From positions 4,754,557-4,818,556 of the forward strand of contig CM030933.1 in the NCBI GenBank assembly GCA_018136815.1: 64,000 bases of DNA, in the 5' to 3' direction. Position numbers and translations under genes: made by a program. Origin of the DNA: Isochrysis galbana. Taxonomy: Eukaryota; Haptophyta; Isochrysidales; Isochrysidaceae. Position 1 is the first letter of the stretch. Each line of letters starts with the position of its first letter. The notes under the pieces are model-generated. The model had not been told where the DNA came from. It was given only the letters and a program-made list of their open reading frames with translations, and ran no database searches. Positions 48,839 to 59,600 of this stretch are shown piece after piece.

Positions 48839-50527
48839 TCATGCCGACCCTGATTCATGGCTGCAATCCCCTTGGTCGAGCAAGAGGCGCTCAGAAAGAT
48901 GCCCAGTAGCGCGTGCCGGCACCGTCGTGACAAGGCGCTGCGGCAAGCCCCCATTGGCCGGCGGCGTCACAGGGTCGGCGAAGTCCTCGCGACACGTGGG
49001 CAAGTCACATGCAAGGCGCTCTTCCGCACGTCGAGCAGCTACGTTCCAGTCAAGTCGAAGCAGAGCAACGAGCTGCACGGCAGCGGCGGTAAGCATCGAC
49101 AGGCCGACGCTGCCCCACAAGAAAAGGACGCCAGACTCCGCGCCGCGCACAGCCACAAAGGCGAGTGTAATGCCGAGCGGCAGCCCGACAACATAATTGC
49201 CAACGAGTTGGCCAACGGCTGAGACGCGTTGTAGGCCGAGGCCAGAGCACACGCCGCCGAGCCCATTGGATGTGGCGTCGACGAAGAGAATGGCCGCAAG
49301 CAGCGGCAACAGTGCAGTAGTAAGGTTCACAATAGACTCGTCAGCGGTGAAGGTGAGCGCGAGCGCCCGAGGCGCCGCTAGGATGGCGCACGCGCACACG
49401 CCAGCAATGATGGTGCCAACGGCAAGTGCTAGGACCGCTGCGCGCCGCGCCTCGGCAACGTGGCCGCTCCCGATGTGCTGGCCCACGAGGGTGGATGAGG
49501 CAACCGCCAGTCCAATCCATGCCATTGCGCCCAGCGCCTGCAGGTTGGCGACTATAGTCATCGCGCCGATCGAGGCGGTGGGCGCTGCAAGCAAGCCCGC
49601 CAAGAGCACAACGACCTCGCACATCCACCACTCAAGAACGACCATCCAGAACCCGGGTGCTGCAAGCTTGAGATGTTCCCACATGCCGTTCGATGCGAGC
49701 AGCCGCCGTGGTCCTTGCGGTTTGAAGACGTATCCAAAGCCGCACCAGCACAAGTAGGGCACCTGGAACACAAAGTAGAGCGCATTGTAGATGGACTGTG
49801 CCCAGGCCGCGCCTAAGTAGCCAAACCCGAGCGTGTGCACGAGCAGCCACTGGAGCGGCGGCGCGAGCGCGCACACGAGCGCAGTGATGATCAGATTGGC
49901 CCAATTCAGCTCGTTTGCCTGGAAGATGCGCTGGACTGCCGACATGCCAGTGACGCCAAAGTAGGACGGTGCGAGGCGCAGCACGTACGGCGCAGCGAGC
50001 GCGGCGAGGTCTGCGCGCTGACCGGCGGCCAGCATGATGCGCTCGGCGTACAGCAGCAGCGGCAGGGCAAGGGCGAACCAGCCCATGATCAAGAGCAGGG
50101 CGCGCTGCAGGTGCAGCGCGCAGCTCGCATGCTGACCGGCTCCAACCGCCTGCGGGCAGAGCGTGCGGAGTGCAGAGATGCAGCCAAAGCCAGGCGCCAT
50201 CAGCACCATGTTGAAGTAGGCGCGCGCGAGCGCGAGCGCGTCAAGCTCTACGGCACCACCTTCGGCGAGAGCGAGGGAAGAGGAGCTCTCGCCCCCTGCC
50301 GGCTCGCGGGGCAGTATGTGATGAGAAAAGAGGAGAGGGCGAAGAGAAGAGTCGAGAGAAAGAGCCCAGGAGGACGAGGCGGAGGGGGAGGCAGAGAGGT
50401 GGCCAACAACGGCGATGGCGGTACAGACGGGGAGATACTCACACAGGTTGCCCAGTGCGGAGGGTAGCACGATGTTCCACACGCGCCCGAACTCGCCCAG
50501 CATCGAGCGAGACGGCGACGAGGCCAT
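48839..50527 (-). CDS. MATE family multidrug/toxin extrusion transporter
   Basis: A single exon of 562 residues from ATG 50527. Hydrophobic segments fit the 12-helix MATE fold. Recognisable blocks are the opening NIVLPSALGNL, P.AVGAGQHA (family Q..GA.....), a YF.V.GMSAVQRIFQAN block in the first half and W....VV.AG in the second half, where IGAMTIV.NLQAL and VGQHIGSGHVAEA are typical. An unusual insertion of about 55 residues, Ser/Pro/Ala-rich, separates helices 1 and 2 and has no convincing splice sites. The C-terminal ~60 residues are hydrophilic. MATE proteins export organic cations or metabolites using H+ or Na+; the substrate is unknown. Confidence 0.92.
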   Translation of the reverse strand: MASSPSRSMLGEFGRVWNIVLPSALGNLCEYLPVCTAIAVVGHLSASPSASSSWALSLDSSLRPLLFSHHILPREPAGGESSSSLALAEGGAVELDALALARAYFNMVLMAPGFGCISALRTLCPQAVGAGQHASCALHLQRALLLIMGWFALALPLLLYAERIMLAAGQRADLAALAAPYVLRLAPSYFGVTGMSAVQRIFQANELNWANLIITALVCALAPPLQWLLVHTLGFGYLGAAWAQSIYNALYFVFQVPYLCWCGFGYVFKPQGPRRLLASNGMWEHLKLAAPGFWMVVLEWWMCEVVVLLAGLLAAPTASIGAMTIVANLQALGAMAWIGLAVASSTLVGQHIGSGHVAEARRAAVLALAVGTIIAGVCACAILAAPRALALTFTADESIVNLTTALLPLLAAILFVDATSNGLGGVCSGLGLQRVSAVGQLVGNYVVGLPLGITLAFVAVRGAESGVLFLWGSVGLSMLTAAAVQLVALLRLDWNVAARRAEERLACDLPTCREDFADPVTPPANGGLPQRLVTTVPARATGHLSERLLLDQGDCSHESGSA

Positions 50528-50591
50528 CGGCAGCGGCCGACTGAAGGGGAGAGAGCAACGAAAAGGTTGCGTCGAAAGGGGACCACCGACT

Positions 50592-50840
50592 GAGGCTAGG
50601 CTAGGTGCGACTGGAAGTGGTATAAATACCTTAAAATCTGCGACTGGAAGTGGTGTAAATACCTTAAAATCTTAATGCCTTAAAGGCCTACACGCTCAGC
50701 TGAATGGGTATGAGTATGGGAGGGAGGGAGAGCAAAATCAGTCCTCCTTGCCGCCGCCTCCTTGTGAACGCTCGTCACTACAAAACGGCACATTCGCAGT
50801 GAGGCTAGGCTAGGTGCGGCGACTGGAAGTGTTGTGAATG
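50592..50840 (-). promoter_or_regulatory. Tandem 33-bp repeats with TATAAATA-like core upstream of MATE
   Basis: GCGACTGGAAGTGGT(A/G)TAAATACCTTAAAATCT occurs at 50607 and 50640. A further partial copy of the unit with its GAGGCTAGGCTAGGTGCG lead lies at 50799-50835. The repeats lie 80-310 bp upstream of the MATE ATG (minus strand). A promoter or enhancer role is inferred from position only. Confidence 0.45.
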
Positions 50841-50898
50841 TGAATGCCACCACCCACCACCCACCCACGACTAACTCGGAAGAAACGAGAGAAGAAAC

Positions 50899-51300
50899 TC
50901 AGCCACGTTCCCGAGAGGCTGGGTAATGCGAATCTAAAAGCCAACCGAGGAGAGCGTATGCTGCATCGCAAGGTCCCACGGTTAGGTCGATGTAGTGCTT
51001 GTCACGCGTGAAAGTTCCTGGTGCCCAACCGCCGAGCCAATGGCCCCTAGCACGTGGGACTTTAATGGCTTCCGCGGCTGAAGAGCCGCCTGGACGGAGG
51101 GAATGACCCAAGTATGCGAATCCGGGGGGGGCAACGATGCCGTGATGTGCGAGAACGCGAGCCACCCACACCGACATGGAAGCGGTGGTGGGCGGGGGCT
51201 CGCCATGGAGTTGGAAGACATACGGCGAGGGCTGCGCTGATTGATAGACGTTCTTTAGCGGAGAAGAAGAGAGAGGCGAGGGAGGACGTTCACGTTTGTT
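50899..51300 (-). pseudogene. Tyrosine recombinase C-terminal fragment (Crypton/DIRS-type)
   Basis: The minus-strand open frame (ending at TAA 50899) contains SVWVARVLAHHGI, then YLGHSLRPGGSSAAEAIKVP, GHWLGGW and KHYIDLTV. The H-x-x-R, the following GHW/GGW and the terminal nucleophile Tyr (in HYID) are the second half of the R-H-R-Y active site of tyrosine recombinases. The GHSLR.GG.SAA wording is typical of transposon-encoded enzymes. Upstream of about 51300 the similarity stops, so only the catalytic C-terminal ~90-120 residues remain. It is probably a relic of a Crypton- or DIRS-like element. Confidence 0.6.
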
Positions 51301-51964
51301 TCTCGGTTCTTTTAGTTGATTGAGTGGTGTTAGTAGATTGAGTTTTGTGAGGTGGTCACGTGCGCCGTCGTCATGTAGCGCGTTCCCCTCCCTCTTTCTC
51401 CCTCTTTGCTCTCTCAAGACTCAAGATTGGGCCCCGAATGAGACTTGCCACGAACAAGCTCGAGCTTGTTTCGACACGTTTCTAACACGTTGTTGGCTGT
51501 TTTAGATTTTTGTTAACATCTTCAACTAAAGTACCTCATTAAGCCAGCATGTACCTCCGTACCTCCCCCATTCCCCACAGCCCAGCCTTCCTTGCCGCGT
51601 TACCGCCCTTGCTTCCCAAGGGCTCTCTCACATTCCAGTTTTGGAGTTTTGGAACGGAGCTAGTATGAAGTTTACTTATTTGGTCCTCTCATTCGACATG
51701 CTGAGTGGCGCCCTTCCCGACCCCATTGTGCATTGTGCATAGTCATAGTGAGCTCACATGGCACAGGGCTTCTTATATTGCAGAATACATGATTTTACCT
51801 AAGTGAGCAGCCAACGATATCAGTTTTCTTTGGACCACAAGTTTCATGCCAGTACGTGTACATGCCTATTGATGTGATGACGGCTCTCTCTCTCTCAAGA
51901 GGGTTGCTTCTACTCTTGCTTTATCCAACTAATGGCTATTGCAATCCTATCACGGACTTGAATA
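51301..51964. other. Intergenic, AT-richer, no gene seen
   Basis: Includes a short tandem ATCACGGACTTGAAT (51949-51977) overlapping the 3' end of the kinase-like gene. No product recognised. Confidence 0.4.
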
Positions 51965-53634
51965 TCACGGACTTGAACCGGGCGAAAGACATGGCGCGGC
52001 AGGCAACTTCAGGTGAAAGGTGGTTGTCGCCTCGTCAATGTGAAGCCAAGCGCCCCCACCCACGAGGTGGACCGCGCGACGCACCCCCGTCAGGCCGAAG
52101 CCGTCACTGACAGCAGGCACACGAAAGAATCGGTGAGTAAGCGTATTCACCATGTTGAACAAGATGAACCAGAAAATTGCAACAAGGCGACACCAAGCGC
52201 GACTGATGCATGCGATAGCAGGGCACGCCCCTTCTTGGCCTCACCTCCGCGTCAGGCTGGAGCACGATTGTGCAGTTTCTTTCTTTCGGTTGAAAAGGTC
52301 CTCGCACTCCGCAGCTGTCAAGCGTGGTGAAGCAACTTTCTTGAAGTTGATGATGGAGATGTGCAGCGAGTGCGATGCCGGACTATTGGGCTGCTTATCC
52401 TTCAAAACCTCCGCTATGAGCTTAATAGGCGCGCTGGACCGCCCATGGTCAATGGCGTTAGAAATTCCCTCACGCACAAGCAGACGGACCAGGGTGGGAT
52501 CGACAATTACATTCGCCGGCGCATCGACAGTGCCCAGCACACCGATTTGCATAGTGAGCAACGAGCGTAACTGCACGGGCTCCATCTCCATGGTGTACTT
52601 GTCAGCGTCAAGCTGAATGTAGGACTCACGTAAGTGACACCTGACGTTGGCGATATTTACGTTGGTTGACGGCGACAATGCAACACAGACAAGCGTAGGA
52701 TCGAGGGATGGCGCGCACACCACTCGGCAGCTTCCTTGGCCATGTCTGAGATGTCGGAGAGAAGTGCGAGGCTTCTCATGGCGGGGTTGGGACCGCTGCA
52801 AGTCGCCAAGTTGCGGTCCTCCTCGAGTCGGCGAGCAACGGAAATCAACATTGCCGCACCGCAGCAGTTACCCTTGATTACGTGGTAGAGGCGTGAATCA
52901 GCCTGCCGTTGTAGCTCCAACTCGTCAATCATCGCTTTTAGCTTTCGCTGATTTGAGGTGAAAACTGTGCCGATGAGGAAGCCGATGACATTGGCGCCGA
53001 TGAAGAGGGTGGGCTCACGCCACCCTAGTGCAAATACTGGCGTCAAAACGTGTACCGATGCGAGCACTACACTGGTGAGTGCGCGGTCGAGCAGCATGAA
53101 GTTGCGCATTGCAAGCATCAAATGATAGACGATGACGGCGAAAGCAAGTGCGACTGGCTCAACGGTGAATTGCGCTGACGCCGGTGGCGGCTCCGCGAAG
53201 TGGAAGTTCAAGCCGACGGGGACGAGGAAGAGAAGTTGGGGACGGCGGAGGGCGGCCCATTCAATCGAGTCCGGGCGGGATGGCTGGATCACCGCCCTCG
53301 AGCCTATCGCACACGTGCTAAGCATGAGACATGCCAGCCAAGCAGAGCCTCTCGCGTAGACGGAGGTGAAGAGCGCGGCGAAGATGGCGATGATGATGGC
53401 CGAGAGAGAACAGTAGGCTCGCCAGAAACGGATGAAGAAGTGGGCAAAGACAGGGTGGAATGAGCTCTCGGGCGCCCGCCCTGGAGCAGCGTAGCGAAGG
53501 GAGGGAAGGAAGACGAATGCAATGGCGGCAGGGACCATGGAGCACGTGGCCCAGAAGCGCTGGGAAGCCGTGGCGTGGACGGAGAGGGATGGGTTGGAGC
53601 CGCGGAATGGCGACACTGGTGGCATATATGGCAT
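51965..53634 (-). CDS. Membrane-bound histidine-kinase-like protein
   Basis: Three exons, 53634-52691, 52640-52245 and 52106-51965, with introns of 50 and 138 nt, keep one frame and give 493 residues. About six hydrophobic segments occupy 30-225 (e.g. IIIAIFAALFTSVYA, VALAFAVIVYHLML). A helical DHp-like region holds RLYHVIKGN with candidate phospho-acceptor His251. The HATPase_c N-box is REGISNAIDHG (E372, N376). The G2 box SDGFGLTGVRRAV appears only after the second intron is removed (Ser447 is split by it), then AWLHI...TTFHLKLPA ends the domain. The DMAKEAAEWC motif between DHp and ATPase recurs in sensor kinases of several algal protists, from memory. No receiver domain is present, so the phosphorelay partner must be elsewhere. 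The 50-nt first intron is the weakest call. Confidence 0.72.
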
Positions 53635-54255
53635 GGGCGCCCCCCGGGACCGAGCAGGAAGGCGGAGGGGGAGGGGGGGAAGACGGCTCTGGAGAGAGGA
53701 GAGGGAGGGGGGAAGAGTGCGGGGGCACCCCGGCGGTGAGCTGGTAAAGTTAATGTCCCACCTCTTTTTCGTGATAGAAGTACTGTCGACGAAAGAAGTC
53801 TGAGCGGGGCCCTTCTGCCGCGAGAGTGGGTTCGGTCTCTGCTGGCACTCCACTCCCACATCCCCTCGTTTTGTGACGAAAGATAATACTGCTTGTCTTG
53901 CGCAAACTTGACCAAACTAGGGTAGGGAGAGCGGCGGAAAGAAGAGAAGACGGCCGAGGTGGCTCGCTCGGTCCGCATACGATCTCCCAGCATCTCAGTG
54001 CGACCCATGGCACCACGAGGATCAGCGAGAATGAGATGGACGACACCAAACTTACACACAACTCTTAATTTGAGCTCAAGTTTGAGACCGAGAGATCCTC
54101 TTGCTTCCTCGTCACCCACCTCTTGAGCGAGGAGAGGGCCTCAGGAACGAAGAAACAAGTTGGCCGTTCGGCGACGTTTAGAAACTCCCCATTCCGCCGG
54201 TCACCCGTCGGCCCCCGATATGAGGTGGGCGTGACCGGGGCGAGTGGCATGAGCT
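53635..54255. other. Intergenic upstream of the kinase-like gene
   Basis: Purine-rich on the plus strand at 53655-53715 (pyrimidine on the kinase coding strand). No gene supported. Confidence 0.4.
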
Positions 54256-54508
54256 TCGTAGGAGCAGTATATATAGCAGTATTATATATACTACTACATA
54301 TAATACTGCTATATATATATATTGAAGTATCGATATTGATAGAGAAGGGGGAGGGGCAACGATTCTTTCTAATTGTAAAAGGAGTTATCGTGGTGTATCA
54401 GCCCCTTTAAGATTAGTCTAGCAGCCGCGACAACTAATATCAGTGATTTGGCAGTATGGAGCTATTACTCTTACTGAGAGCTCATAACAGTACTCTTACC
54501 CCATCTAT
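54256..54508 (+). repeat. AT-rich hairpin plus ~195-bp repeat (copy of 27911-28088)
   Basis: AGCAGTATTATAT...ATATAATACTGCT at 54273-54310 forms an inverted repeat with 13-bp arms. From 54313 the sequence follows 27911-28088: GAAGTATCGAT.TTGAT, CAGCCCCTTTAAGATTAGTCTAGCAGCCG, CTAATATCAG.GATTTGGCAGT and the terminal TTACCCCATCTA. Confidence 0.65.
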
Positions 54509-55360
54509 GCCCTCCCTCCCTCCCTCCCTCCACCTCCACTCCCTCCATCCTTCATCCTTCATTCCCCCTCCGCTCCGCTCCCTCCCACATACATGCCCCG
54601 CCCTACTGCCACTGACAACCCCAATCCCACCCGTGCCTCGCGGTCCATGCTGGCCACGGCTAGGGCCTTGGACTCCGGTCCTAGCACTAACTCGTCGGAC
54701 GAGGAATCCATTCCCTCCCCAAACGCCCCCGTGTCTACCTCGGACCTAAGAAGCTCTCATTCTCTCTCTCCCTCTCTCTCACTAGCTCGCTAGCTAGCCT
54801 CGTCTCTACTTTCCGACGCCACGCGTCACGATCCTCCGACCTTCAGTCTACCTCATCGTTCGTAGCGCTCGATGGCAGACACCCTCAGACCCGACTCTTA
54901 CTATGATCTGTCAGACATCTTCCCGCCAACAACAATCAACGACCCTTCTACGACCGCGTCAGCTGCCGGTGCTAGCTCTAACGACTTATTTTTTCTCCTC
55001 GTCTCCTCGAGATGTTCACCAACGTCACCACAATGAATCCTTGTCGAAGGAGGCCCTCTCGGGCGCGCCCTCATGCCGAGCCAAGGCGACGCCGTTCTCG
55101 TCGCGTACGTGGTGCTCCTGGGCCTCTCCTTCGGGGTGCTCGCGGGGGGGCTCATCCCCACGGGAGGGGAAGAAACCCTGAGGGAAAGGAGACCAAATGA
55201 AGGCAAGCCGCCTGAGCTATGAGCTGGGTACTGGGTCACAATAGTTCAATCATGGTTGTTATTACATTGTCAACTCCTCTCCGCGGGCGTGGCGGCTTGG
55301 CGCTACTCGTACCTCGTACACAAGGTACAACGTCCTGGCAGGCGACAGGGTGCTCTGTTA
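54509..55360. other. Intergenic; short ORFs only
   Basis: A CCCT-rich stretch at 54510-54530 and (CT)n at 54760-54780. A 66-codon plus-strand frame at 54593 and a hydrophobic frame near 55020-55205 (AVLVAYVVLLGLSFGVLAGGLIP) are unrecognised and may be decayed transposon coding sequence. Confidence 0.4.
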
Positions 55361-55497
55361 GACCACAGTTATAATGTTAGCCCACTTGGGCTAACACCTA
55401 GCTCAAAAGTGTTGTTAGCCCTTGTCTAACACCAGCCGAAAACGCCGTTAGCCAAGCCTGGGCAATCACCATGCTACTATTAGATCACAGCCCCTGC
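55346..55497. repeat. Possible short non-autonomous hAT-like element
   Basis: Starts CAGGGTGCTCTGTTAGACCAC and ends ATTAGATCACAGCCCCTG, whose reverse complement starts CAGGGGCTGTGATCTAAT. The ends are imperfect inverted repeats beginning CAGGG as in hAT elements, and the interior is rich in GTTAG/CTAAC words. No 8-bp target duplication could be matched. Confidence 0.35.
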
Positions 55498-55499
55498 TG

Positions 55500-56616
55500 C
55501 GGGGCGAGGGTCGGGGCCGTCAAGGAGCATCCTCTGACGGCCGAATCGGCCGTGTGCTAGCCGTGTGTGGTGCGCATGTGCATGCGCGGACGTCATCGTT
55601 GGGGCACCAGGGTTTGAAATTTGCTTTATAGTTTATAGGCAATATGGGGCGTCGGACCCCTATTTTAATATTTAATATATGTCTAGACACCTTTTAAGTG
55701 AAAGAAACACATCTCTCAGTGGGAGCGACGTCTAGTTAGTAGTTCGGCTCGTGTGAGCCGCCAGAGCGTGTGCAAGGGGGGGGGGGGGGGGGGGTCCGAC
55801 GGGACTTTGCACCGTCTTTTCGGACGAGGATTCTGAAAAGGCGGGGAGACCCTCCAAGCCGCTTTCGCCGGGGCTTTCCGCTCACGGTCAAAAATGTCGA
55901 CCCCCCCCATTTTAGTACTTAAAAAGCCATGTTTGACCGCCCTACTATTAGTAGATTCAGATTCTAACAGCACTTTTGGGCGCTTTGGCGAACAGCTCCG
56001 CCGGGAGGTGTTATCCCGCAAAAATCCTGATCAACCATTAATTCGCATGCCCTGGAATCTTGCAGATTATTAGTAAGGCCTGGCAGTGAGTAGAAAGTAA
56101 AGGACGGTGTCCTGTGATCCTGTGATACTACGCATTCTTTTCTTTGGCTGTAGAAAGTAAAAGGGACTGTGTGTTTAGTTTTCTCCTCGCTCCAAGCTGC
56201 TGACAACTGATAACTGACCTCAGTTGTTAGCTCGAGGTGAACTGATACTGCTCGTACTGATGTAAAACGTAAAACACGGATATCGGATATCAGTACTCCT
56301 ACTCCTACACTGATGCACCATCACTAAAAAAAGAGGGGGAGAGTTGGGGGCTGGGGAACGGGTGGGCGGGGGGGGAGAGGCGGAAGAAGAAAAAGGTGCG
56401 GCGCCTCTCCGCCGCCGCCGCTCCGAGGGGGAGGGGGTGAAGGACGAGGGGTTCGCCCTCACTAAGCGTCGGCCTGCTTTGCCGCGCAGTACCGAGCAAA
56501 CGGAAGACGGCCCGTGTTTTCTCTTCCTTTCCTCCTCCCTCCCTCCCTCCCTCTCTCCCTCTCTTCCCTTCCCACCCCCTTTCTGTCCCCTCTCCCTCTC
56601 CCACTGGTGTCGGCTG
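55500..56616. other. Intergenic upstream of the phosphoglycerate mutase gene
   Basis: A G-run at 55777-55794; a CGGTCAAA...TTTGACCG inverted-repeat element at 55884-55945 (see 5268); GTAGAAAGTAAA(A/G)G direct repeats at 56091 and 56149; pyrimidine-rich sequence at 56515-56605 directly before the gene. Confidence 0.45.
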
Positions 56617-59600
56617 ATGGGCTGGCTACGCCTCTCGGCCGGCTCAGCTCGGAGCGCCGCGCCACTCGCGTGCGAGCCTCCTGTCTCTCAGCTCGTGCTG
56701 CTGCGGCACGGTCAGAGCGAATGGAACTCCGCAAATCTCTTCACTGGTTGGGTCGACGTCGACCTGAGCGAGAAGGGAATCATCGAGGCAAGGAATGCGG
56801 GCAAGCTGCTCAAGGAGGAAGGGATTGAGCTCGATGTGGTACGCTCCAGGCCTCCCGGGGGAAGGTGGCGAGGGTCTCAGCTAGTGTGAGTAGAGGCTGA
56901 GAAGGACTGAAGAGGGAAGTGGTGACGTGAGAGGTGGTGGATGTGGGCTCTTCCTTTGGAGGGCGGGGAACGCAGGAAAGCTACTGCCACAGAGGGGATT
57001 GACCTTGGTGCGGTGAATGCATCAACGCTAGGGAAAGGGACGGAAGGGCGAAAACATTCCCGCAGCGCGGTCAACTTATTCGGAGAGGAGAGGATCGAGA
57101 AAGCGCGCAATGGCTTACGAGGGAAGGGGGCGCAGGGATGCAAGCCTTTGGAGGGCGAGGGGGCAAGGGATGGTGGATGTAGGTGACGAGCACAGGTGGG
57201 GACTAGGTGGGCTTGAGCTGGACCTTGTGTGTCACTTGATGATGAGATACGGGTTGTTCTGGGTCAGGAGCGCTGCGCGGAATGGCCCACAGGGACAGGG
57301 AGAAGGGATTTGGTGGAGAAAGCGGGCAAGCTGCTTCAGCACAACGGGATGGATTTCGATCGTTGGATAGCTTGGAAGATCTCCGTACTTTTTGAAGAGG
57401 GAGAAGGGTTGAAGGCGGCTGCGCGGTGCGTGGGGTGGTAGGATGGTAGTCATGAGGCCTGGGGGGTGACGAGGAAAACGAGGTGTGAGGATGAGGAGTG
57501 GACCCGGAGTTATAGGCGATCGAGCTCGACGTTTGTGGCAAGCATGTGTATGTGTTCGAGGGTGGTGGTGGACGTGTGGCTGGGTGCTGAGGGACTAACC
57601 GGGTCCAGAGGGATGGGGAGGATTAAAGCCAGAGGCGTGAAGTTGGAATCCTTGCACGAGCAAGGCACTAAACTCCTCGTGCAGCTGCTCGACAAGGGTT
57701 ACCGGTCACAAGGGCGCCGGCCGACAGGGGATCGCTGCGCGTCAAGAGGCAGGCTATCAGCTAGGATCGAGGGTGGCCATGCGCTAGCGGATGGTAATCC
57801 AAGGGCCGTGAGATTAACGCGGAGAGGAGGCCTGTGTACTAGGATGCCACTCAAAAAGGCAGTGCGTCCCGTGCTCTTCTTTCTCTTCTCACCACGCCCC
57901 CTTTCACCCCATGCTCCGCGCCCCTACAGGTAATGACCTCCGTCCTACGACGAGCAGTGCGCTCAGCATGCCTATTGCTTTCTGTGCTTGACCAATGCTG
58001 GGTGCCGATGCGCAAGAACCCAGTGCTTAATGAAGTGCATTGCGGTATCCTCACTGGCGAGAACAAGGCAAGACTGGCGGAGGAGATGTCGGCAGAGCAG
58101 GTTATGGCTTGGCGGCGCAACTATGACCTACGGCCGCCGCCGATCCCCGACGACGCGCCACTCCAGGCGCAGCACCTGGCCGACCTTCGTTACCGCCCTC
58201 TAGGCATGCCGCCGACTCCCGTGCCCGCGAGCGAATCACTCGCGGACTGCTGTAAGCGTCTCGAGTCGTGGTGGGCCGCAGAGCTCGCTCCTGCGCTTTC
58301 GCGCGGGGAGAACGTGCTGGTCGTGTCGCACGGCAACACGTTGCGCGCAATCGTCAAGCGGCTCGAGGGCATCTCCGACCGGGACATCTACAACGTCGAC
58401 CTGCCGACGGCAGTCCCATGCGTCTACACACTCGACCGCCAGCTCCGCCTACGCGGCCCGACACACGGCACGTGGGGTGACGCGCACAGCTTGCCGCGAC
58501 GCGGGCGCTTCCTCGTGCCGGAGGCGGAGGTGCGTGCGGCTCAGCGCGCGATGCGTGCTCAGGTCATATCCGACATCTCGGTGACGACCGCCACGCCTGC
58601 TGAGAGCTCCGGAGTCTCGACCGCGCCCGCGTCCATCGCCGAGAGCTCATCTGACGCTATGGTGTACCGTAATGGCCTCTCCTTCCGCGTTCGTTCACGA
58701 CCGCCCTCCTACTTTGCGGAGCAGTCGCGGCTGGAGCCACTCGCCTTGCGTGAATATGGTGTGCTGCGCGGCAGGCAAAAGTCGCTGCCACTCCGCCGCG
58801 GATTCAAGAAGCAGGCGCGCCTGGCCGGCCCTTGCGCACAGCGGGCGCCAGCCGACGCGTAGAGTTGCCCACGTCTGGGTACTGCCCTCGTTCGACGGCG
58901 TTCGCCCCAAGCGCAAACCGCCCTTTCGCACCGGCCCTTCTGTAGGTGCGTGCGGCGCTCGTGCTGATTCGCCACGGCTACTCCGAATACAATGCGAACC
59001 GCCGCTTCATGGGCTGGGAAGAGTGCGAGCTAGCAGACCGCGGTCGCGAAGAAGCAAGGCTGGCCGGGCGGCTACTAAAGCTGGCGGGGGTGCGCCGTAT
59101 TGAGAGGGTGTATACGTCGGTGCTATCCAGGAGCATCAAGTCTGCATGGCTCATGTTGGACGAGATGGAGCTCGGGTGAGCAGCCTCATTGAGAGAGTCG
59201 CGATAGCCTTCCGTCGTGTTCCCATATCGGAGCCGGCCACTGACACCCGCTGCTCCGTCCGCTTCCGCTCCAACTCCCTCTACCCATCCCTCCCGCCTCC
59301 TGCCTTCCTTTCTGTCCGTTAAAGGTGGACCCCTATTCAGCACGAATGGCGCCTCAATGAGCGGCACTACGGCGCACTGCAAGGGCTCTGTAAGGAGGAG
59401 GCGGTGCGCAAGTACGGGTTAGAGCGCGTGCGCGAGTGGCGTCGAGGATACCTCGCTCGACCTCCGCCTCGCGAGCCTAACAGCTCTCTACTGGACCGGC
59501 GATACTCTCACGCTAACGTCGTCCATGGGCAGGGGCTTGTTTCAGAGCCCCTCACCGAGTCTCTCGCCGATGCGCATGATCGTGTGCGCCCCTGGCTCGA

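Noticed and set aside
48607..48842. 76-codon minus-strand ORF just downstream of the MATE stop
   Set aside because: Begins with a real ATG but has no recognisable family, and several frames are open here.
54593..55239. Possible retroelement gag or membrane protein
   Set aside because: Only a 66-codon frame and a single hydrophobic stretch with stops between; not enough to name.
58530..58862. Open frame after the proposed PGAM exon-2 donor as a definite part of the protein
   Set aside because: GC3-rich and plausible as linker, but the GTGCGTGCGG donor at 58530 is the best splice site that keeps domain 2 in frame. Left as an alternative inside the gene entry.
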